Assembly: GCA_033763635.1 (NCBI GenBank)
Contig: JANRKG010000368.1
Span: 1-12,867 of the forward strand
DNA length: 12,867 bases
Source of the DNA: JANRKG01 sp033763635
GTDB lineage: Bacteria > Cyanobacteriota > Cyanobacteriia > GCF-001939115
Reading direction: 5' to 3'
The position numbers were made by a program, and so were the translations under genes. Of this stretch, positions 6,991 to 12,867 are shown piece by piece (positions within the stretch are counted from its first letter, which is position 1; every line of letters starts with the position of its first letter). The notes beneath the pieces were generated by a model, which saw only the letters and a program-made list of their open reading frames with translations, was not told where the DNA came from and ran no database searches.

Positions 6991-8451
6991 ATGGCCCCCC
7001 CAATGTCTCAATCAACCCATGCTTTTCTAAAGTTCAGCATTATCCTTACAGGTTTGGCCATTGGCGCGATCGTTGGCTTACTGGCAGGTATCAAACCATT
7101 ACTGCTAGGTGTTGGGATCTGTGCGATCGTTCCCCTAACTTTCTTTTTTAGCAATTTTGAGTTAAGTATCCTGGGGCTATTGGTGCTAAGAAGTTCGCTG
7201 GATCCATTCTCAAAACAACAACTTCCTGCTGCCTTTGCGCTGGGTGTTGACGTTCTAGCTATTCTCTATGTTGTAGTGCAACTGCTCACACGACAGCCCA
7301 TTAAGATAGATCGGTTCTGGTGGTTCTTGATTGGGTGGATGGTGCTTCAGGGATTATGGGTGGTACTACTGCCCCTGGGAGGTTTAGGGCTGGATGGTTC
7401 TGCGCTGCCAATGGCACTGCGAGAATGGATTCGGATGTTTTCCTGGTCGATGGTTTATTTCCTGGTGATGCAGCTTAAAGATCGGGTTCCTCCAGAAAAA
7501 GTCATCAACACCCTATTTTTAGCGCTGATTATCCCTGTTCTAATTGGATTGCTGCAACAGTTTGTGCCTTCTGTATTACCCCCCCTTCTGTCAGCTAGTG
7601 GGGAGGATTTTGGGGCGATCGCAGATGGAAAAGTCCGCATCCGCAGTACCCTGGGAGGTGCCAATACTTTTTCAACCTTTTTGCTGCTATATATCGGACT
7701 CACCTGGTGGCGATTGGAACGTGCGATTAACCGTTTACCCTGGTTGCTCTTGCTGGTCACACTGGCCTTTTTGATGGTACAAACCAAAACTCTGGTGAGT
7801 TTGATGATGATGTCCGTATTCATTGGTGTCATGATTGTTCCACGCTTGAGTTTCCTCAGTTTAATTGGGGGATTTGTGCTGTTCGCGCTGATGATTGTTT
7901 TTTTTGGCAGCACTGAATTTGGACAGCAACGGTTGGGGGAAATTGGCAATACCCCCCTCCTGAATCGAGACATTGACCTGTGGCGGGCTATTTTGCTGTC
8001 TCAAGGGGATGGAAATAGTTTCAACTGGCGACTTGCATACTGGACACAACTGCTCAATTCCTGGCAGTACCATCCCATTCTTGGTTATGGTTTGGGACTG
8101 ACCATTATTGTTGGGGGAGGAACCTATTTTGCCCATAATGATTTTGTCCGAGCCTTAGTTGAAGGCGGAATTATCGGATTTTTAACATTTTTGATTTTTC
8201 TGGGTGCCCAGAGTGGACGTTTGCTGTATTTAATGCGATCGTCACTCGCTACGCACTCTCAACGAAACCTGTGCAATGTTTTGTTTGCCTTTTCGATCGC
8301 TATTCCCGTAGGAATGCTAACCGAAAACATCTGGACACACACGACCCTTTTCTTCTACTGGTGGACTTTGGTGGCATTGGCAGGGTGGAACTGGGCTGAA
8401 CTACACTCGGCTGATGCATCGAAGGAATTTCCTGCCCTAGACGCTAACTAA
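6991..8451 (+). CDS. wzy: Wzy-like polysaccharide polymerase (O-antigen ligase/polymerase family)
   Basis: A 486-aa polytopic inner-membrane protein that probably joins flipped repeat units into the polymer in the periplasm. It shows about ten or more hydrophobic segments. Family features of the Wzy_C/O-antigen ligase group are visible: a periplasmic stretch with KVRIRSTLGGANTFSTFL (about residue 212 on), and a large loop with WRLAYWTQLLNSWQYHPILGYG followed by FAHNDFVRALVEGGIIG (His382-Asn383), matching the usual W...HP.lGyG...HN.....E.G..G pattern. The same frame stays open upstream to 6643 inside wzx, but that part is not membrane-like in the family way and overlaps a real gene, so ATG 6991 is chosen; ATG 7003 is an alternative. 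The RBS is weak. Its place directly after wzx supports polymerase rather than WaaL ligase, though sequence alone does not separate them. Confidence 0.87.
   Translation: MAPPMSQSTHAFLKFSIILTGLAIGAIVGLLAGIKPLLLGVGICAIVPLTFFFSNFELSILGLLVLRSSLDPFSKQQLPAAFALGVDVLAILYVVVQLLTRQPIKIDRFWWFLIGWMVLQGLWVVLLPLGGLGLDGSALPMALREWIRMFSWSMVYFLVMQLKDRVPPEKVINTLFLALIIPVLIGLLQQFVPSVLPPLLSASGEDFGAIADGKVRIRSTLGGANTFSTFLLLYIGLTWWRLERAINRLPWLLLLVTLAFLMVQTKTLVSLMMMSVFIGVMIVPRLSFLSLIGGFVLFALMIVFFGSTEFGQQRLGEIGNTPLLNRDIDLWRAILLSQGDGNSFNWRLAYWTQLLNSWQYHPILGYGLGLTIIVGGGTYFAHNDFVRALVEGGIIGFLTFLIFLGAQSGRLLYLMRSSLATHSQRNLCNVLFAFSIAIPVGMLTENIWTHTTLFFYWWTLVALAGWNWAELHSADASKEFPALDAN
7615..7622. repeat. HIP1 octamer GCGATCGC
   Basis: A complete copy of the highly iterated palindrome of cyanobacterial genomes, inside the wzy-like gene. 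It is one of two full octamers in the window and supports cyanobacterial origin. Confidence 0.85.
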
Positions 8452-8470
8452 CAAAACATTAACAAACCCT

Positions 8471-9550
8471 ATGGCTAGCCATTCAAATTCTAAAAGACTC
8501 AATCTAATTCAGGTTTTCCGAGGTGTTGCGGCTGTTCTTGTATTGCTCTGTCATGGTGATTTGATCTTTCAACAAAATCTGAATCAGGAATTTCTGTACA
8601 AGATTTTTGATTTCGGTGGATCAGGAGTTGATTTCTTCTTTGTCTTGAGCGGGTTCATTATTTTTTATATCCATCAATCAGATATTAATAACCCTTCCAG
8701 GTTAGGAACCTTTTTTACCAAACGATTTGTCCGCATCTACCCTATTTACTGGGTTATTTTAACTACAAAGTTGTTGCTTTCTTTTCTGACATTCAGTGCA
8801 GATGCTAATCAACAAAATGCGATCGAAGTCATCAAAGCCTATCTCTTACTTCCTCAAGATCGGCAGATTTTGTCTGATAGTTTTCTGGGTGTTAGTTGGA
8901 CGCTCACCTCTGAAGTTTTCTTCTATTTCATGTTCAGTTTACTGATCGGAATGCGCCCGAAGATTTCGAGGCCCATTATTACCATCTGGTTGGTTGGCTC
9001 TTTCTTCAAGTTCATGGGGCTATTGCCAATTCCAGAAAACGATCCGTTCCTACAAATGTTATTTGGCGAACGGAACTTAGAATTTTTAATGGGTTGTCTT
9101 GCGGCCTTTTTGCTCTCCCGGCATAAGATTGGCAATGGCATGTTGCTACTTTCGATCGGAACCTTTTTCTATACTCTGTCTGCTATCAACGTTTACTACA
9201 AAGTCTTCAGTCTCTCTGATGTGATTACATTTGGCATTCCTTCAATGATATTGGTTCTCGGAGCGGTTGCTTTCGAGAATCGTAAGAATCTTGATTTTCC
9301 CCATGCATTGTTACTCATTGGAGATGCTTCTTACTCAATTTATTTAACCCATGGTTTCTTTTTGAACAATTTCTCTAAAGTTTTGCTGGCTGTCAGCCCG
9401 ACCGCTACTCAAAATGTTTTGATTTTGAATGTTTTTGCCGTTATTTTTTCGATTTTGACGACTGTACTGGGGTGTTTTTTCTACTCTTTTGTTGAGAAAC
9501 CCCTCCTGGTGCAATTTCGGTCGAGGCTGGTTACAAAACCAAGCAACTAG
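8471..9550 (+). CDS. Acyltransferase-3 family membrane O-acyltransferase (OafA/ExoZ-like)
   Basis: A 359-aa polytopic membrane enzyme of the acyltransferase-3 family, whose members move acyl groups, often acetyl, onto sugars of exported glycans. Seen: the N-terminal R-X10-H motif (Arg17 to His28 in FRGVAAVLVLLCH), the GSGVDFFFVLSGFIIFY segment typical of the second helix region, RFVRIYPIYW, SWTLTSEVFFYFMF, DASYSIYLTHGFFL near the end, and a final SFVEKPLL. The length fits a stand-alone acyltransferase without a fused SGNH domain. Nineteen bases separate it from wzy and the RBS is weak; the start is chosen because it precedes the conserved R-X10-H by a normal 16 residues. In this locus it most likely acetylates or otherwise acylates the polysaccharide; the acyl group is inferred, not seen. 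Confidence 0.92.
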   Translation: MASHSNSKRLNLIQVFRGVAAVLVLLCHGDLIFQQNLNQEFLYKIFDFGGSGVDFFFVLSGFIIFYIHQSDINNPSRLGTFFTKRFVRIYPIYWVILTTKLLLSFLTFSADANQQNAIEVIKAYLLLPQDRQILSDSFLGVSWTLTSEVFFYFMFSLLIGMRPKISRPIITIWLVGSFFKFMGLLPIPENDPFLQMLFGERNLEFLMGCLAAFLLSRHKIGNGMLLLSIGTFFYTLSAINVYYKVFSLSDVITFGIPSMILVLGAVAFENRKNLDFPHALLLIGDASYSIYLTHGFFLNNFSKVLLAVSPTATQNVLILNVFAVIFSILTTVLGCFFYSFVEKPLLVQFRSRLVTKPSN

Positions 9551-9575
9551 GCTCATCCTTAAGTTCTTCAGCCAC

Positions 9576-9581
9576 GAGGAG
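9576..9581 (+). promoter_or_regulatory. Ribosome binding site for the third GT4 gene
   Basis: GAGGAG lies eight bases before ATG 9590 and five before GTG 9587. It supports initiation here, but cannot choose between two starts that differ by one residue. Confidence 0.65.
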
Positions 9582-9589
9582 TTTCGGTG

Positions 9590-10762
9590 ATGGAACGGAT
9601 TCTCTTTTACGATGATGGTCGAGGGTTTGGTGGACATTTGGTATCCGCAGTGGATGCTGTACAGTATCTGGCAGAAAACACCCATTTTAAGGTGGCCTTC
9701 ATGTTTTATGAAGGCAATCACAGACTGCATGAGCGACTCCAATGGGTGCAGCAACAGGGAGGTAATTTGGAACTTTACCCCATGCCCTATCAAGAGTCAA
9801 AATTAAGAACGATCGGAGCATTACTGGCTTCCTCAACGGTCGAGAAAATTCAAGCGCTAATAGATGCCATTCACCCCGATAAGGTAGTCATTGCTCAGGG
9901 TGCCATTGAATTATGTTCTCTGGGTATGCTGGCAGCCAAACGAGGCGGTTACCCGACCATCAGCTTTATTGCCCTGTCCCATAAATTATCTACGATGGGT
10001 GGAAAGCTGGCCTGGTTGAGAGATTGGTTAAATCTCTATTACTATCGGTTGCCGGATCAATTCATTACTACTAGCATTCACGCAAAATCCACCTTGATGG
10101 AACACGGGGTCAAAGTTCCCATTGATCTGGTTTACTACGGTCCTAATCTCAAATCCTGGGTGCTACGAGATAGAACTGAGTCCCGACACAAATATGGACT
10201 GAGCCAACAAGATTATGTCGTTGGGCTGGTGGGACGAATTCAATTTGTTCACAAAGGGCATGACTTTTTAATCAATGCGATCGCTGAACATATCCACTCA
10301 CTGAGAGATCAAAAGATCAAATTTATGATTGTGGGGGATGGTCCGGATGAACTGGCCCTACGTGAGCGAATTGAACAGCATCAGCTTCAGGAACAAATCA
10401 TGTTGGTACCCTGGAGTCAGGAGTCATCTTATATTTACTCAGCAATTGATATGTTGGTGATTCCCTCGCGGTTTGAAGGCTTACCCCTGGTTATGCTGGA
10501 GGGGATGTACTACGGGCTCCCCATCATTGCCTCCGCTGTAGACGGAATGGTGGAAGTGTTACCGGAATCCTGGCTATTTCCCTACGGCGATCGAGCCGCT
10601 CTCATCCAGACGCTACTGCGGGTCAAGCAAACCGACAATCGGCCCTATCTCGATCAGCATCGGACTCGCATTTTAGAAGAATTCAATGTCGAGCAATTTG
10701 GACAGGGTTTCTATCAAGCATTAGCTGAGAAGACACCCATCTTAGCCCCATCCCTCGTTTAA
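9590..10762 (+). CDS. GT4 family glycosyltransferase
   Basis: A full-length (390 aa) GT-B glycosyltransferase of family GT4. The N-terminal half has ILFYDDGRGFGGH, a glycine-bearing loop after the first strand, followed by a domain that I do not match to any named subgroup. The donor half begins with VGLVGRIQFVHKGHDFLINA (about residue 207) and contains MIVGDGPDE and the E-x7-E motif in RFEGLPLVMLEG (Glu296 and Glu304), then YGLPIIAS. The usual catalytic and nucleotide-binding features are therefore intact. ATG 9590 is preferred to GTG 9587 one codon earlier. A 39-base gap separates it from the acyltransferase gene and 81 bases separate it from the GT2 gene. It probably adds one sugar of the repeat unit; donor and linkage are unknown. 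Confidence 0.92.
   Translation: MERILFYDDGRGFGGHLVSAVDAVQYLAENTHFKVAFMFYEGNHRLHERLQWVQQQGGNLELYPMPYQESKLRTIGALLASSTVEKIQALIDAIHPDKVVIAQGAIELCSLGMLAAKRGGYPTISFIALSHKLSTMGGKLAWLRDWLNLYYYRLPDQFITTSIHAKSTLMEHGVKVPIDLVYYGPNLKSWVLRDRTESRHKYGLSQQDYVVGLVGRIQFVHKGHDFLINAIAEHIHSLRDQKIKFMIVGDGPDELALRERIEQHQLQEQIMLVPWSQESSYIYSAIDMLVIPSRFEGLPLVMLEGMYYGLPIIASAVDGMVEVLPESWLFPYGDRAALIQTLLRVKQTDNRPYLDQHRTRILEEFNVEQFGQGFYQALAEKTPILAPSLV
10277..10284. repeat. HIP1 octamer GCGATCGC
   Basis: The second complete HIP1 palindrome of the window, inside the third GT4 gene. Confidence 0.85.
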
Positions 10763-10843
10763 TCAGCATTGAAAACTGCATCAAAAAGCAACAGTTTGTC
10801 TGTTTTCATTTCCCGCTCAACCCCCACTACCTGAGGCTTTTCC

Positions 10844-11815
10844 ATGCCAAAAGTTTCAATTATTATTCCCACTTACAATGCCATGCCCTATCTGCCCGCA
10901 ACGGTGGAAAGCATTTTCAAGCAAACCTTCACCGATTTTGAATTGCTCTTGGTGGATGATGGCAGCACCGACCAAACCGTTCCCTGGATTACAAAACTTA
11001 CAGACTCACGAGTGAAGCTGATCCAACAAGCAAATCAGGGGGCTTCAATTGCTCGCAATACGGGAATTGCCAGCGTTCAGGGAGACTCCATTGCTTTCCT
11101 GGACAACGATGATCTGTGGCAACCCACCAAACTAGAACAGCAGGTCCAGCATCTCGATCGCAACCCTCAAGTAGGTCTGGTACATACGTGGATGATGTTG
11201 ATCGATGAAAAGGGCCAATCAACGGGCAGGTTAATTAAAACGGATGCCGAAGGCTGGGTTTGGAAGAAGTTAGTAGAACAGGATACCATTTTAAATTCTT
11301 CTGTGCTGGTCAGAAAAACTTGCTTTGACCAAGTTGGAGTTTTTGACCCGACGATTCCCCGCACGGGAGATTGGGAAATGTGGCTACGAGTTGCCGCAAA
11401 ATATCCATTGGGTTTACTCAAAGAACCACTCGTTTTCTACCGCATTCATAGTAAGAATGCATCCCGCAATTTACAAGCAATGGAACAGGAATTTCAGGTG
11501 TGTATTGAGAAGATCTTTAGCACTGCTCCCTCCGACCTGTTGCACTTAAAGGGTCGTAGCCACGGGTTTGCTAATGTCTATCTGGCTTGGAAAGCCTTAC
11601 AAGGCGGAGATGGGAAACAAGCTGCCCAGTATAGCCAGCAGGCATTCATCCACTATCCCCAACTCATTTTTCTGTCCCAATATATTCGTTTGAACTTGGC
11701 CATTCTCGTATTAAGAGTTTTAGGCTCTGAAGGTTACTATAAACTTCTGTCCCAACTTCATTCCATTAGAAGAATGCTCAGGGGCCAAGTAGCTGAAGTA
11801 AGAAGTCAAAATTAG
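10844..11815 (+). CDS. GT2 family glycosyltransferase (GT-A fold)
   Basis: A 323-aa inverting glycosyltransferase of family GT2, probably adding one sugar to the lipid-linked unit in the cytoplasm. The N-terminus VSIIIPTYNAMPYLPATVESI is the standard nucleotide-binding start. DDGS at residues 38-41 binds the nucleotide, and FLDNDDLW (Asp87, Asp89, Asp90) is the metal-binding DxD region. GDWEMWLR (Asp176-Glu178) matches the catalytic ED motif of the family. RIHSKNAS near 200 is also typical. The last 100 residues are helical and do not form clear membrane spans, so this is a soluble or peripheral enzyme rather than a synthase. The 81 bases upstream hold no clear promoter; the RBS is weak (GAGG near 10832). 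The sugar cannot be told. Confidence 0.93.
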   Translation: MPKVSIIIPTYNAMPYLPATVESIFKQTFTDFELLLVDDGSTDQTVPWITKLTDSRVKLIQQANQGASIARNTGIASVQGDSIAFLDNDDLWQPTKLEQQVQHLDRNPQVGLVHTWMMLIDEKGQSTGRLIKTDAEGWVWKKLVEQDTILNSSVLVRKTCFDQVGVFDPTIPRTGDWEMWLRVAAKYPLGLLKEPLVFYRIHSKNASRNLQAMEQEFQVCIEKIFSTAPSDLLHLKGRSHGFANVYLAWKALQGGDGKQAAQYSQQAFIHYPQLIFLSQYIRLNLAILVLRVLGSEGYYKLLSQLHSIRRMLRGQVAEVRSQN

Positions 11816-11816
11816 T

Positions 11817-11820
11817 GGAG
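11817..11820 (+). promoter_or_regulatory. Ribosome binding site for the last, partial gene
   Basis: GGAG just after the GT2 stop codon and six bases before the ATG at 11827 supports this start. The gap between the two genes is only 11 bases, so they are very likely cotranscribed. Confidence 0.6.
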
Positions 11821-11826
11821 CCAATC

Positions 11827-12867
11827 ATGAAACTCACTAAAGATGTTCAGCCTGTCGTTACCCATTCACACTCTTTAATCACATCCAGGGGATTAGATAT
11901 TTTTTTATTGAGTTTGGTGGCAATCCTCAGTGGTACTGTGGCTTTTTTCGGTGCCCAGGAGATCCATCCTGCCTTGTATGAGGATCGTGCGTCTGCCGGT
12001 TGGTTTGAAAGTGACACCTCTCGTGTCTTTAAAAATATGACCGATCCCAGCAGTGATCATCTACGAGACAAACTCCATCCTTTATTTAGTCCCATTGCGT
12101 ATACAGTGGTTCAGTTTGTCAAGTTCGCCGTTACCCCTGAAAGCATTTCTACTGTTCACCTAAGCTGTGCATTGTTTGCCGCAGTGTGGGGAGCCTTTTT
12201 TTTTATTTTGCTCAGGGCGTTAACTTGCCGCCCACTGGATGCACTGGTGTTCAGTAGCCTCGCAGTCACCAGTGCTTCTGCGATATTTTGGTTTACTGTC
12301 CCTGAGACTTATTTACTGGGTTCCCTCAGCATCATATCGGCCTTACTCGTCGCTGCCTTAGCCGAATTCCAATCAATTCAGCCTTTTTGGTATATCACTA
12401 CAGGTGCAGCAACTTTAAGTATCACGATCACAAACTGGATGGTAGGAATTTTAGCGGCTTTCTTCCATCATCCCAAACGAAAATCCTTGATGATTATGGG
12501 AGCTTCTCTTTTAAGCGTGATTATTTTGTGGTATGCGAAACAATTCGTTTTTCGAAGCTCTAAAATTCCCTTTGTCACCTTTTCAGAACAGGCTTATTTC
12601 CTAACACCTTATGCAGGAGGGCCTTTTCACGTCTTACGTTCCTTCTTAATCCATACGATCGTGATGCCGACGATTGAAGTGGTCAATCGTTACCCATCCC
12701 CCCATTGGCCGATCATGGTTACGCAAAGTGCTGTCCCAGGTTCCGGAAGTATCTATGGAGCCATTGCCGTCGGAGTGTGGACAGGCTTGTTGGGATTAGG
12801 AGGATGGGCCTTCATCTCTTTGCAGCAGTTAAGAAAGTTCCGTACTATTCTTGGGCTGGCCCTACTG
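11827..12867 (+). CDS. Polytopic membrane protein, probable GT-C fold glycosyltransferase, 3' end cut by window edge
   Basis: An ATG at 11827 opens a frame with no stop to the end of the window: 347 codons seen, the rest is beyond the edge. The protein begins MKLTKDVQPVV, has a first membrane helix at about 23-43, then a hydrophilic loop of about 50 residues with several acidic residues (Asp54, Glu61, Asp63, Asp73) and the motif RDKLHPLFSPIAY (80-92). After it come repeated hydrophobic segments, including SIISALLVAALAEF and MIMGASLLSVIILWY. A first periplasmic loop with acidic residues and an HPLF/HPLY motif before the second helix is the usual pattern of GT-C enzymes that use lipid-phosphate sugar donors (PMT/GT39-like and relatives). 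I do not recognise the exact family. A role in adding a side-branch sugar on the periplasmic side is inferred. A run of nine T (12196-12204) lies in the coding sequence. Confidence 0.72.
   Translation, partial: MKLTKDVQPVVTHSHSLITSRGLDIFLLSLVAILSGTVAFFGAQEIHPALYEDRASAGWFESDTSRVFKNMTDPSSDHLRDKLHPLFSPIAYTVVQFVKFAVTPESISTVHLSCALFAAVWGAFFFILLRALTCRPLDALVFSSLAVTSASAIFWFTVPETYLLGSLSIISALLVAALAEFQSIQPFWYITTGAATLSITITNWMVGILAAFFHHPKRKSLMIMGASLLSVIILWYAKQFVFRSSKIPFVTFSEQAYFLTPYAGGPFHVLRSFLIHTIVMPTIEVVNRYPSPHWPIMVTQSAVPGSGSIYGAIAVGVWTGLLGLGGWAFISLQQLRKFRTILGLALL

Noticed and set aside
7455..7973. 172-codon open frame on the - strand
   Set aside because: It lies wholly antisense to the wzy-like gene, is rich in Arg/Ser/Pro as antisense frames of membrane genes usually are, and shows no domain.
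9344..9793. 149-codon open frame on the - strand across the acyltransferase/GT4 junction
   Set aside because: It overlaps two well-supported genes on the other strand, has no recognisable motif and no convincing RBS.
10771..10807. Hairpin candidates in the gap before the GT2 gene (GAAAAC paired with GTTTTC; AACAG paired with CTGTT followed by TTTC)
   Set aside because: Stems are five or six pairs, AT-rich, mutually exclusive and without a proper T tract; the next gene is on the same strand and part of the same locus. Not called as a terminator.
1..12867. CRISPR array, tRNA, rRNA, insertion sequence or prophage
   Set aside because: No spaced direct repeats, cloverleaf sequence, transposase motif or inverted terminal repeat was seen; the window is almost fully occupied by polysaccharide genes.

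Overview
The window looks like part of a cyanobacterial chromosome. The main evidence is the density of the CGATCG core of the cyanobacterial HIP1 repeat: at least 23 copies counted by eye, against about 3 expected by chance, including two complete GCGATCGC octamers. GC content is moderate, and the polysaccharide-export protein style fits. I cannot name the genus; a filamentous or mat-forming cyanobacterium is a guess.

All ten protein genes lie on the + strand, with gaps of under 100 bases, and I see no convincing terminator. They form one exopolysaccharide (or capsule/O-antigen-like) locus of the Wzx/Wzy-dependent type. Order: a GT4 glycosyltransferase cut by the left edge (1-792), a second GT4 glycosyltransferase (844-2052), a Wzc-like co-polymerase with a BY-kinase-like domain (2091-4310), a Wza-like periplasmic/outer-membrane export protein (4307-5440, overlapping wzc by four bases), a Wzx-like flippase (5540-6961), a Wzy-like polymerase (6991-8451), an acyltransferase-3 family O-acyltransferase (8471-9550), a third GT4 glycosyltransferase (9590-10762), a GT2 glycosyltransferase (10844-11815), and a multi-membrane-segment GT-C-like protein cut by the right edge (11827-12867).

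The likely job: cytoplasmic glycosyltransferases build an oligosaccharide on a lipid carrier, Wzx flips it across the inner membrane, Wzy joins the units, Wzc sets length and couples to Wza for export, and the acyltransferase decorates the sugar. The initiating sugar-phosphate transferase, a Wzb-type phosphatase and nucleotide-sugar synthesis genes are not in the window.

The most unusual point is the Wzc kinase domain. It keeps Walker A and Walker B but departs from three BY-kinase signatures: the EX2RX2R helix, the DxDxR of Walker A', and the C-terminal tyrosine cluster. It may be a pseudokinase or a poorly autophosphorylating co-polymerase. Also notable are a perfect four-copy hexanucleotide repeat encoding (Arg-Trp)4 in the flippase, several 8-9 base homopolymer runs in coding sequence, and a possible 21-codon upstream ORF before wzx. 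I found no CRISPR array, tRNA, rRNA, insertion sequence or wholly new system.
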